Of a DNA stretch of 23,469 bases, positions 14,462-21,872 are shown piece by piece; position 1 is the first letter of the stretch; each line of letters begins with the position of its first letter. The notes beneath the pieces were generated by a model. The model had not been told where the DNA came from, did no database searches, and worked only from the letters and a program-made list of their open reading frames with translations. The stretch spans positions 1-23,469 of the forward strand of contig JADGPO010000121.1 in NCBI GenBank assembly GCA_017882405.1, given 5' to 3'. Position numbers and translations under genes: made by a program. Source of the stretch: Solirubrobacteraceae bacterium. Its GTDB lineage: Bacteria; Actinomycetota; Thermoleophilia; Solirubrobacterales; Solirubrobacteraceae.

Positions 14462-15289
14462 GCGCAGCAGCACGGCCGTCGGCAGCCCGGTCACCAGGTG
14501 GCGGCCACGCACCTCGAAGGTGCGCTCGTGCTCGCCCAGTGGCAGCGCCGATCCGAGCTCGATCTTGATCGTCTCGGCCGACCGCGAGCCGATCGCCAGC
14601 TGATAGACGGAGCGGATGTAGTGCGAGATGGCGTCGTCCATCTCATAGCCGCCGACCCTCACCGAGCGCGCGATCACAATCCCTCCGAGTGAGATCACCG
14701 CCATCTCGCTGGTGCCGCCGCCCACGTCGACGACCAGCCGGCCGATCGGCTCCTCGATCGCCAGCCCGGCCCCGATGGCCGCCGCGATCGGCTCCTCGAT
14801 CAGGTGCACGCGCCGCGCGCCGGCGGCCAGCGAGGCCTCCTCGACGGCCCGCTTCTCCACCTCGGTGACGCCCGAGGGCGCGCACACGATCAGCCGGGGG
14901 TGAGCGGCGCGCCGATCGATCACCTTGCGGATGAAGTAGCGCAACATCTCCTCGGTGACCTCGAAGTCGGCGATCACGCCGTGGCGCAGCGGACGGGTGG
15001 CCGAGATCGTCGCCGGGGTGCGCCCGATCATCCGCTCCGCCTCGGCGCCCACCGCGTGCACCTCGCCGGTCGACAGGTCAGAGGCGACCACCGACGGCTC
15101 GGAGACGACGATCCCCCGTCCGCCGACGTAGACGAGCGTGTTGGCGGTGCCCAGGTCGATCGCCATGTCGTGCACGCCAAGGCTGGGGATGAAGGTGCGG
15201 CGGGAGTTGTCGCGACGAGAACCGTCTCTGCGAAAGCGGATGCTGAGAGAGTGGCAGACCCGGGGGCCCGGCGTGGCATGGAGCGACAA
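14138..15289 (-). CDS. mreB: MreB/Mbl-like actin-family protein
   Basis: A 383-aa actin-fold protein. DMAIDLGTANTLVYVGGRG is phosphate-1, LVVDVGGGTSEMAVISLGG is phosphate-2, LLAGGGTLIRGFDDL is the adenosine motif, and LIEEPIAAAIGAGL is the connecting helix. MreB polymers guide lateral wall synthesis in rods. Here mreC, mreD and rodA are absent. Starts are TTG 15289 or GTG 15175. The longer form adds 41 mostly basic residues, whose last part has coding-like third positions, so TTG is used here, though without a ribosome site. TTG would lie 8 bp from the divergent ATG at 15298. The 3' 324 bp overlap the glycosyltransferase frame on the other strand. Confidence 0.88.
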   Translation of the reverse strand: MSLHATPGPRVCHSLSIRFRRDGSRRDNSRRTFIPSLGVHDMAIDLGTANTLVYVGGRGIVVSEPSVVASDLSTGEVHAVGAEAERMIGRTPATISATRPLRHGVIADFEVTEEMLRYFIRKVIDRRAAHPRLIVCAPSGVTEVEKRAVEEASLAAGARRVHLIEEPIAAAIGAGLAIEEPIGRLVVDVGGGTSEMAVISLGGIVIARSVRVGGYEMDDAISHYIRSVYQLAIGSRSAETIKIELGSALPLGEHERTFEVRGRHLVTGLPTAVLLRSEEVRAAIAGPLREILQGIRDTLEQTPPELASDIARDGILLAGGGTLIRGFDDLVARETGMPVYRAESPLTCVAVGSGQALDHLDSLSMTRQLGRSPTTPDWRTAQN

Positions 15290-15297
15290 TCTTTGAG

Positions 15298-15775
15298 ATG
15301 TCGTCCGGTGCCGGCAGGCGAGACCGACCCGATGGGAGGCGCCGTCCCCGGCGCGGGCTGGTCGCCCTGCTCCTGGTGCTGGGCAGCGCGGCGGCCCTGG
15401 TGGGCAGCTTCGCGGTGTGGCTCGACCGCCAGGCGCTGAGCCCCAGCGGCTGGCAGACGGCGAGCTCGCAGCTGATCGCCAACCCCCAGATCAGACAGGG
15501 CGTGGGGACGTTCGCCGTCGACGAGCTGTATGCGCGAACGAACGTGGCCGGGCTGCTGCGCTCCGCGCTCCCGCCGGCCCTGGCCCAGCCGGCCCTGAGG
15601 ATGCTGCGCTCGCTCGGCCTGCGGCTGGCCGCCGGCATCCTGGCCAGCCCGGAGGCGCGGGTCAACGACCGAGCTGCGGGGCGTCGCGGTGACGATCCTC
15701 GTTTGCGGAGTCGCCGTCGTCCTCGCGGGGCTGGCCGCGGGCGCGGTGGTCTCCCGGCGCGGCCGGGCGGGCTGA
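15298..15775 (+). pseudogene. Broken membrane-protein gene (internal deletion with frameshift)
   Basis: The first 123 or so codons encode a basic N-terminus, one transmembrane segment (GLVALLLVLGSAAALVGSFA) and an outside region (WLDRQALSPSGWQTASSQLI, then ALPPALAQPALRMLRSLG). This matches the start of a family of actinobacterial membrane proteins, usually 400 or more residues, that begin 'fAvWidrqalnt..W'. After about 15667 this frame turns into Arg/Gly-rich nonsense, running to 15888. The next frame reads TELRGVAVTILVCGVAVVLAGL and on to a TGA at 15773, a typical terminal transmembrane helix with basic end. I infer that the middle was deleted and the tail joined out of frame. The family is recognised only loosely, from memory. 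Confidence 0.55.
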
Positions 15776-15908
15776 TCAGCGCTCGCCGCGGAGCTTGCAT
15801 CCGCGTCACGCTCGCGCACAGGGGCGGAGGCGAGCGTGCTGGTTCGGATCGCTCGCTGAACGACTCGCGTCTGTCCGGAGCGGGCTAGTAAAGAGCTCGT
15901 TGCGAAAG

Positions 15909-15914
15909 TAACCT
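15909..15914 (+). promoter_or_regulatory. -10 element TAACCT of the crotonase gene, probably leaderless
   Basis: TAACCT lies 6 nt before the GTG at 15921. GAGGG between them is too close to the start for a normal ribosome site. Confidence 0.45.
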
Positions 15915-15920
15915 GAGGGC

Positions 15921-16715
15921 GTGAGCTACGCGCCCGGTACCGAGTATCGGAACCTGCTCGTCACGGCGAACGCGGGGGCGGCGCGCATTACGCTAAACCG
16001 CCCGGACAAGCGCAACGCGCTGTCGCTGGAGCTGATGGAAGAGCTGATCGCGGCGCTGCGGGAGGCCGCGGCCCAAACGCTCACGCAGGCGATCGTGATC
16101 GAGGGCGCGGGCCCAGCATTCTCGGCGGGTCACGATCTGTCCGAGATGATCGGTCGTGATGAAGCGTTCTACCGTGAGCTGTTCGCAGTCTGCACAGTGA
16201 TGATGGAGACCATTCACGAGCTACCGCAGCCGGTAATCGCGAAAGTACACGGCATCGCGACCGCCGCCGGCTGCCAGCTGGTGGCCGCCTGCGACCTGGC
16301 AGTGGCGGCCGACGGTTCGCGCTTCGCCACTCCCGGAGTCAAGATCGGTCTCTTCTGCACGACGCCGATGGTGCCGGTGTCTCGAGCCGTCGGGCGCAAA
16401 CGGGCAATGCAATTGCTGCTGACCGGCGAGCCGATCGACGCTGCGACGGCCCTGGACTGGGGCCTGGTCAACCGCGTGGTGGCGCCCGACGAACTCGAGC
16501 TCGCCGTCGTTGACCTCGTTGAGGCGATCACGCGCTCAAGCCCGTACACGGTCGCGACCGGCAAACAGGCGTTTTATGCACAGGTCGATCGGCCCGAGCA
16601 CGACGCTTATGAGCACTGCCAGATCGTGATGGCGGACAACGCGCTCGCGATCGACGCCCAGGAGGGCATGAGCGCGTTTCTCCAGAAGCGGCCGCCCACC
16701 TGGCGCGGTATGTAA
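15921..16715 (+). CDS. Enoyl-CoA hydratase/isomerase-family protein, ECHDC3-like
   Basis: A complete 264-aa crotonase. ITLNRPDKRNALSLELMEEL is the N-terminal signature. FSAGHDLSEM and VHGIATAAGCQLVAACDLAVA build the CoA pocket and oxyanion hole. FATPGVKIGLFCTTPMV and the C-terminal EGMSAFLQKRPPTWRGM follow. Both catalytic glutamates of true enoyl-CoA hydratases are replaced: the GGCEL-type Glu is Gln (GCQL) and the PE-type Glu is Gly (TPGV). This pattern is shared with the ECHDC3 subgroup, so ordinary hydratase activity is doubtful and another acyl-CoA reaction is likely. The start is GTG with a leaderless -10. It stands alone and is convergent with the serine hydrolase gene. The gap to that gene (16716-16831) shows nothing recognisable. 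Confidence 0.88.
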   Translation: MSYAPGTEYRNLLVTANAGAARITLNRPDKRNALSLELMEELIAALREAAAQTLTQAIVIEGAGPAFSAGHDLSEMIGRDEAFYRELFAVCTVMMETIHELPQPVIAKVHGIATAAGCQLVAACDLAVAADGSRFATPGVKIGLFCTTPMVPVSRAVGRKRAMQLLLTGEPIDAATALDWGLVNRVVAPDELELAVVDLVEAITRSSPYTVATGKQAFYAQVDRPEHDAYEHCQIVMADNALAIDAQEGMSAFLQKRPPTWRGM

Positions 16716-16831
16716 GCCGCGACGCCGCCCAGCCCGGCCACCCCCAGAGAGCCGCACCCGCCGGCTGGATCGGGAGTGTCTGCTCCGCGTCTGGAGTCAG
16801 AGTCGGCTTGCTTGGGCTTGGGGCGTGACGT

Positions 16832-17968
16832 CTACTTGCCCAGCAGCGCGCATACCGCGGATGTCTCTACGGATCGAAGCCGCGTCAGCAGCCTGCCCGT
16901 CGGCGCGGGGATGTTGAGCGTGGTCGTCACCGAACGCTGGCCGTTTGCGGTCGCCGCGGCCCATTGCGCGTAGCCCGGGAAGTTTCCGGTGTGGCCGTAG
17001 ACCGTGCCGCAGCGCGTGCGGTAACGGAAGATCCCAAGCCCGGCCGCGTTCGTGCCCGGGCCGGCCGGACTTGACGCGCCCGCTACGAACCGCAGCTGAT
17101 CGCGCTGCTGCGCAACGCCAAAGAACTTGCGGCCGAGGTCATCACGAATGAACGTTCCCAGGTCGGCCGGGGTCGAGACAATCGCGCCCGACGCCCACGC
17201 CCCGCTCGGGCTCAAGAACATGCTGACGTCCTGGGGCTCGGTGGGCGGGTCGACGACGTACCCATGGATAAACGGCTTGGGCAACGCGATCGCGGTCGCG
17301 AACGTGGTCTGGCGCAGCTTCGCCGGACCGAAGACGATGCTAGAAAGCAGCTTGCGGTACGGCTCCCCCGTCACCGCCTCGGCGATCAGCCCGACGACGA
17401 TGTTGTCGGTATTGGAGTACTCATAACGCGAGCCGGGCGCGAACTCCAGGCCGTCCGCGCGCACCCAGTCGATGATCGTGCTCGGCGCGACAAAACCCCG
17501 CGGATCCGTCCGTACTTGCTTGGCGAACCCAGCGGACTTCGTGTAGTCAGGAAGCCCACTGGTGTGGTTGAGCAACTGACGCACCGTGACCGACGCCCAC
17601 GCTGCCGGGAAGCCGGGCAGCCACCTGCCGATCGTGTCATCGAGGCCAAGCCGGCCCTGCTGCACCAGGTGCAGCACGACCGCGCCGCTAAACGCCTTGG
17701 TGATGCTCGCGATCCGCATGTGATCGATCGCGCGCGGCGCCCCCCGGCGCGCGAAATCAGCGCGACCCGCGCTCACGACAGTCATGCGACCCCGACCATA
17801 GAAGGTCGCGATCGCGCCAGGAGGGCCGCCCCTAGCAGCGACGATCCCCTCAAGACCACGCTTGACGGCGGCAACGGAAGTCAGCTTCGTGGCACGACCA
17901 ACCGCAGGGAACACAAACCCAGCCCAAGTGACGAATATCACCACCGGCCATGCTCGAAGTAAACGCAC
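16832..17968 (-). CDS. Secreted serine hydrolase of the beta-lactamase class C / DD-peptidase fold
   Basis: A 378-aa protein. Residues 1-27 are a signal peptide or anchor (LLRAWPVVIFVTWAGFVFPA). The catalytic SxxK is SITK at 88-91, the YxN motif is YSN at 184-186, and the third motif is HTG in VYGHTGNFPGYAQ. LLNHTSGLPDYTK is the conserved loop after the first helix. Members are D-alanyl-D-alanine carboxypeptidases, esterases or class C beta-lactamases; HTG instead of KTG favours an esterase or peptidase over a beta-lactamase. The enzyme should act outside the membrane. The start is GTG, preceded by CATACT at 6 nt on the minus strand. No neighbour suggests a substrate. Confidence 0.85.
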   Translation of the reverse strand: MRLLRAWPVVIFVTWAGFVFPAVGRATKLTSVAAVKRGLEGIVAARGGPPGAIATFYGRGRMTVVSAGRADFARRGAPRAIDHMRIASITKAFSGAVVLHLVQQGRLGLDDTIGRWLPGFPAAWASVTVRQLLNHTSGLPDYTKSAGFAKQVRTDPRGFVAPSTIIDWVRADGLEFAPGSRYEYSNTDNIVVGLIAEAVTGEPYRKLLSSIVFGPAKLRQTTFATAIALPKPFIHGYVVDPPTEPQDVSMFLSPSGAWASGAIVSTPADLGTFIRDDLGRKFFGVAQQRDQLRFVAGASSPAGPGTNAAGLGIFRYRTRCGTVYGHTGNFPGYAQWAAATANGQRSVTTTLNIPAPTGRLLTRLRSVETSAVCALLGK

Positions 17969-17974
17969 GACCGC

Positions 17975-17980
17975 AGTATG
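17975..17980 (-). promoter_or_regulatory. -10 element CATACT of the serine hydrolase gene, probably leaderless
   Basis: On the minus strand CATACT ends 6 nt before the GTG at 17968. No Shine-Dalgarno is present. Confidence 0.35.
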
Positions 17981-18100
17981 GCCGCGCCAGCAAACGAGAT
18001 AGCTGCGGTAGCCGCCACTCCCGCGGCCCCAGCTCGTGGTGGCGAGTGATTTCAGACGCGAATCTTCCCGCGGCGCTGCGAAAGCTGGTATACGAGCACG

Positions 18101-18331
18101 ATGGTCGGACAGGCCCGGAGCGCTGTCAACGAAGCGCCGCCCTCATGCGACCAGGCGCTACAGCGGCCCGCGCCCGTCGGGCCGCCGGCTCGCTGGCTGG
18201 CCCTTCAGCGCAGCGTGGGTAACCGAGCCGTGGTGGCGTTGCTTCAGCGGGAGGCGCAGACGGAGACAACCGAGGAGCCGCCCGTCAGCCTCCTACGCCG
18301 CGGCTCCCGCGGCCCAGCGGTCGAGTGGTAA
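18101..18331 (+). pseudogene. Truncated eCIS/DUF4157-type protein with start of a peptidoglycan-binding domain
   Basis: The frame encodes 76 residues. Residues 36-50 read QRSVGNRAVVALLQR. This is the 'LQR.vGNrAv..LLQR' segment typical of the N-terminal region of DUF4157 and other proteins linked to extracellular contractile injection systems (eCIS) in actinomycetes. After a short Glu/Thr linker, VSLLRRGSRGPAVEW matches the first helix of a PG_binding_1 domain ('lLrrGsrGpaVe.LQ'), then the frame stops at the point where the domain should continue. Full proteins are several hundred residues. No eCIS sheath, tube or baseplate gene lies in the window. It is probably a deletion remnant, though a short expressed peptide is possible. 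Confidence 0.5.
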
Positions 18332-18412
18332 GTGAGGGCGAGCGGGTGGTGTCAGGCGCGTCCAGACGCCGCCGGAAACGGCAGTTATAGAGTCGTGGGC
18401 CCTTAGCTCGGG

Positions 18413-18880
18413 CTACTTGAGAATGTCGCGAGCAGCGGCGGTCCAAGCCTGGGTGACGTCGCGGATGAACTTCGCCTGAGTGGTGGCCAGGTGAGATATC
18501 CACTCGATGTCGCTGCTGCCTGGGCCGCGCTCGACCGCGCTCGCCATCGCCTTGAGCGCCTTCTCGTAGCTCGACAGCGTGCTCTCGCCCGTCTGCTTGC
18601 CCACCTTGATGATCCGCTCGTTCAGCTTGCGCAGACGCTCCGCGGTCGCCTCAAGACGCGCCTCCGGCGAGCCTGCCGACGCTTTCGCGTTCGCCGAACG
18701 CGCGCCCGTCGTCGAGCTCCCGCTTCGAGCCCGGCCACCGCCGGAAGCTGGGGCGCGGGTGGTGGCCGCCGACGATCCAGCGGTCGACCGCTTGGGTCGC
18801 CCGCGTCCGGTCGTCTTTGCGCCCGACGTCGTCTTTGCGCCCGACGTCGACTTTGAACCACTACTTCTAGCCTGGGGCAC
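18413..18880 (-). CDS. Basic, AT-hook-containing helical protein (phasin-like C-terminus)
   Basis: A 155-aa protein in two halves. Residues 1-70 are rich in Ser, Thr, Lys, Arg and Gly. They contain TSGAKT twice in tandem, encoded by an 18-bp direct repeat, and a TGRGRPKRS segment whose RGRP core is an AT-hook for the DNA minor groove. Residues about 72-155 form amphipathic helices (RLEATAERLRKLNERIIKVG, then TTQAKFIRDVTQAWTAAARD) like phasin-type proteins that coat storage granules. It may be a DNA- or nucleoid-associated protein, or one linking granules to the chromosome; both are inference. The GTG at 18880 has a clear GGGAGGG ribosome site. The mRNA reads away from the acetylation cassette. 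Confidence 0.65.
   Translation of the reverse strand: MPQARSSGSKSTSGAKTTSGAKTTGRGRPKRSTAGSSAATTRAPASGGGRARSGSSTTGARSANAKASAGSPEARLEATAERLRKLNERIIKVGKQTGESTLSSYEKALKAMASAVERGPGSSDIEWISHLATTQAKFIRDVTQAWTAAARDILK
18813..18848 (-). repeat. Two perfect tandem 18-bp repeats inside the AT-hook protein gene
   Basis: The unit GTCTTTGCGCCCGACGTC (as read on the plus strand) occurs twice without a gap and encodes the TSGAKT repeats of the disordered N-terminus. Repeat-number change would lengthen the linker in frame. Confidence 0.8.
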
Positions 18881-18921
18881 TTTCCCTCCCTAACCGCGAT
18901 CGCAAGTCGCTAGACCCTACC

Positions 18922-18940
18922 TGGTAGGTCGAGTCTCAGC
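18922..18940. promoter_or_regulatory. Dyad upstream of the AT-hook protein gene
   Basis: CCTACC T GGTAGG is a 6-1-6 inverted repeat, extended on both sides by GACC/GGTC with one irregularity. It lies about 45 bp upstream of the GTG at 18880, where a regulator could act on the minus-strand promoter (TAGGGT lies inside it on that strand). Confidence 0.3.
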
Positions 18941-19062
18941 GAGCTTTTCTGCGCCGCTGCCCGCGCCAGTGGCGACGCATCAACCGGCTCGAGGGCTCAA
19001 GAAGTCATCGCCATGGCTTACTCGGCCTTGTGGCGGACGCCCGCGGAGGCAATCATGGGTCA

Positions 19063-19215
19063 ATGAGCTCCACAAGGATGGTCTCCTCGTACGAGCAGGC
19101 GTGTTCATGCCACGGCTGGGAGGTCCGCGACGGCTGCCACATCGCCGCCTACGCGTTCGGTTTCTCCTCCATCGCGGGTTGGGTCTGGGCGCTGAACGGC
19201 AGCCGGAAGATGTGA
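19063..19215 (+). CDS. Small Cys/His-containing ORF coupled to the acetyltransferase gene, 50 aa
   Basis: I do not recognise this protein. The frame has 45 of 50 codons ending in G or C, as expected for real genes here. Its TGA overlaps the ATG of the acetyltransferase gene as TGATG. The middle has CSCHGWEVRDGC, three Cys and one His that could bind metal. A moderately hydrophobic stretch ending WVWALNG follows. GGAGG lies at 19045-19049, 13 nt before this ATG. A GTG at 19030 is also in frame. A three-codon ATG-GGT-CAA-TGA at 19055 overlaps this ATG. It may be a genuine leader or partner of the acetyltransferase, or a chance frame whose only role is translational coupling. Confidence 0.45.
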   Translation: MSSTRMVSSYEQACSCHGWEVRDGCHIAAYAFGFSSIAGWVWALNGSRKM

Positions 19216-21872
19216 TGGGCGCTTCGGAGCCGGAGCCCGAGCCGCTGGTCAGGGACGTTCTGCTGCGCGATGGGTCGACGCTGCGGTTGCGGGCGCCGAC
19301 GCCGGTGGACTTCGATGACATCAAGGCGTTCTATGATCGCCTGTCGCCTGATAGCCGCTATCTCCGCTTCCACGGCTTTGGACGCACCGACACGGTCGCG
19401 CGCGCGGACGCGGAGGCCAGCGGTGTGGATCGCCTGGCGCTGATCAGCCGCCACGACGGCCGGGTCGTGGCTGTCGCCAGCTATGACGGGTTGCGCGAGC
19501 CCGGCGTCGCCGAGGTCGCGTTTGCGGTGGCTGATGATGATCAGGACCGCGGGATCGGGATGCGGATGCTCGAGCAGCTGGCCGAGATCGCGGCGGGCCG
19601 TGGGATCCATCGCTTCGATGCGGAGGTGATGGGCAACAACGCGTCGATGCTGGGGGTGTTCGAGCACGTCGGCTTCGCCGTTCGCCGTCGAGGTTCCTAC
19701 GGCGAGCTGACCGTGTCACTGGACATCACCCCGACGGAGGCGGTGCTGGAGCACATCGGCGAGCGCGACCATTTGGCCGCGGTCGCCTCGTTGCGGCCGA
19801 TCCTCGCGCCCTCGACGGTGGCCGTTGTGGGCGCTGCGGCCACGCCGGGCAACGTCGGCCGCGCGGTCCTGGCCAACATCATCGCCGGCGGCTTTGAAGG
19901 TGTCGTGACACCGGTCAACCGTACCGGGGATGTCGTCTGCTCGACGCGGGCCGTTCGCAGTCTGGCCGAGCTGGAGGTCGCACCCGAACTTGTGGTCATC
20001 GCCGCCGCGGGAGATGAGGTACTCGAATTCGCCGCCGAGGCGGTCGCGACCGGAGCACGGGCGCTGCTCGTGCTCCCCGCTGGTCCTGGGCAGGAAGGAG
20101 GCGAGGCGTCCCTGGCGCAAGAGGAGCGGCTGCTGGAGATCGTGCGCGGTGGAGGCTTGCGCATGGTCGGGCCGAGGTCTTTGGGGGTCCTGAACACCGC
20201 CCCCGACGTCAGCCTGAACGCGACGTTCACCGGCGCCCGGGTGCGCCCGGGGGGGCTGGCGATTTGCTCACCGTCAGGCGCGATCGGGATCGGGCTGCTC
20301 GGTCACGCGTCCGCCCGTCGGCTGGGCGTCTCGATGTTCGCTTCGCTCGGCAACCGCGCCGACGTCTCCACCAACGACATGCTCGAGTGCTGGGAGCAAG
20401 ACGGGCGGACGGCCGCGGTGGTCCTGTACGTCGAGTCGTTCGGCAGCCCTGAGCGCTTTACCCGGATCGCGCGGCGCGTGTCGCGCAGCAAGCCAATCCT
20501 CGCGGTCAAGGGGCGTCGACGGGCCGAGCAGCTGCTCAGCGAAGCGCGCTCGCACACGGCGGCGGCGTTGCGCGGCGACGCCGCCGTCGACGCTCTGTTG
20601 GAGCAAGCCGGGGTGTTGCGGTTCCGCGGCGGCGAGCAGTTGTTTGACGCCGCCGAGTTCTTCGAGCGCCAACCGCTGCCGAGGGGGCGGCAGATTGGGG
20701 TCGTGAGCAACTCCGCGGGGGTGGCGACGCTCGCCGCCGACGCGTGCGCGACGCGCGGGCTGCAGGTCAGAGAGGCGAGCGAAGCGCACAACCCGCTACT
20801 CGTCGGGATCAGCGCCGGACCGGACGAATACGCTGCGAGCATCCGCGAGCTGCTCGGCGATTCCGGCATCGACGCGCTGATGGTCTTCTACATCGATTTC
20901 TACGACGGCGACCCAGAGGCCGTGCTGGATACGATCTCGGCGGTCTCGGAGGGGCAGCCCAAGCCCGTTGTGGCATCTGTGCTGAGCTCCGACGGGCAGT
21001 TATCCGCGCGGACCGGGTTGGGTGTGCCGAACTACCTGTTCCCCGAGTCGTGTGCCGCCGTCCTCTCGCGCGCGGCCGAACGTCGCGAATGGCTGTCGCG
21101 GCCGCTCGGCGAGCCTCCGCACTATCCCGACCTCGATGGGCCGGCCGCGCGTCAGGTGATCTCTTCGTTTCTCGATCGCGACCCCGCGGGCGGCTGGCTT
21201 TCGGTCACTGAGGCGGAAGCTCTGCTGGCCACGCACGGGATCCCGGTTGTCGCCTCGCATCAGTGCAGCGACGTCGAGCGCGCGGTTGCGGTGGCAACCG
21301 CAACCGGCGGTCCGGTGGCGCTGAAGGCGGACTTTGCCGCTCCCGAGCATGCCAGCGACATCGACGCCGTGATGCTCTGGTTGGAGGACGAGTCGGCGGT
21401 GCGATCGTGCTGGCGCAAGCTCGAACAACAGGTGCAGACGGCCGGACGGGAGTGGAGCGGAGCGATCGTCCAGCGCATGATCGCGTCCGGCGGGGCCGAT
21501 GTGCTGGTGGGGGCCGTCGGCGATCCCGATCTGGGCCCGGTGCTGGCGGTCGGCTTCGGCGGTCGCCGGGCCGGCCTTGGCCGCACGACGGCGTTTCGCC
21601 TGCTACCGGTAACGGACGCAGAGGCCGACGAGCTGATCGACTCCGCCGAGGGCGTCGCCACCGAGTTGGACGGATTTCGCGGTAGCGCTCTGCTCGACCG
21701 ACAGGCCCTACGCGAGCTGATGCTGCGCTTTTCCCTCCTGCTCCGGGAGGTCCCGGAGGTGGTCGAGACCGACCTCAACCCCGTCCGGTGCATGACCAGC
21801 GGCTGCGTCGTGCTCGACATGCGACTGCGAATCGAGCCCCGGCGCGCAGTCGAGCGCGTCCAGACGTGGTGA
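19215..21872 (+). CDS. Pat-type protein: N-terminal GNAT acetyltransferase fused to NDP-forming acyl-CoA synthetase
   Basis: An 885-aa enzyme. Residues about 12-170 are a GNAT domain with DDQDRGIGMRMLEQL as the acetyl-CoA loop and NNASMLGVFEHVGF at the end. About 195-300 are a CoA-binding Rossmann domain (LAPSTVAVVGAAATPGNVGR). About 300-650 are succinyl-CoA-ligase-like, with ICSPSGAIGIGLLGHA and SHTAAALRGD (His447). About 670-885 form an ATP-grasp lid. Actinobacterial Pat enzymes with this order acetylate lysines of acyl-CoA synthetases and other enzymes, switching them off. His447 sits where ADP-forming synthetases carry their phosphorylated His, so synthetase activity may remain. The frame is open to 18969, but ATG 19215 starts the homology and has GGAAG 5 nt upstream. 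The stop overlaps the next gene as TGATG. Confidence 0.88.
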   Translation: MGASEPEPEPLVRDVLLRDGSTLRLRAPTPVDFDDIKAFYDRLSPDSRYLRFHGFGRTDTVARADAEASGVDRLALISRHDGRVVAVASYDGLREPGVAEVAFAVADDDQDRGIGMRMLEQLAEIAAGRGIHRFDAEVMGNNASMLGVFEHVGFAVRRRGSYGELTVSLDITPTEAVLEHIGERDHLAAVASLRPILAPSTVAVVGAAATPGNVGRAVLANIIAGGFEGVVTPVNRTGDVVCSTRAVRSLAELEVAPELVVIAAAGDEVLEFAAEAVATGARALLVLPAGPGQEGGEASLAQEERLLEIVRGGGLRMVGPRSLGVLNTAPDVSLNATFTGARVRPGGLAICSPSGAIGIGLLGHASARRLGVSMFASLGNRADVSTNDMLECWEQDGRTAAVVLYVESFGSPERFTRIARRVSRSKPILAVKGRRRAEQLLSEARSHTAAALRGDAAVDALLEQAGVLRFRGGEQLFDAAEFFERQPLPRGRQIGVVSNSAGVATLAADACATRGLQVREASEAHNPLLVGISAGPDEYAASIRELLGDSGIDALMVFYIDFYDGDPEAVLDTISAVSEGQPKPVVASVLSSDGQLSARTGLGVPNYLFPESCAAVLSRAAERREWLSRPLGEPPHYPDLDGPAARQVISSFLDRDPAGGWLSVTEAEALLATHGIPVVASHQCSDVERAVAVATATGGPVALKADFAAPEHASDIDAVMLWLEDESAVRSCWRKLEQQVQTAGREWSGAIVQRMIASGGADVLVGAVGDPDLGPVLAVGFGGRRAGLGRTTAFRLLPVTDAEADELIDSAEGVATELDGFRGSALLDRQALRELMLRFSLLLREVPEVVETDLNPVRCMTSGCVVLDMRLRIEPRRAVERVQTW

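Noticed and set aside
18285..18503. Minus-strand 72-codon frame between the eCIS-like relic and the AT-hook gene
   Set aside because: No ribosome site, basic low-quality translation, and overlap with better-supported features.
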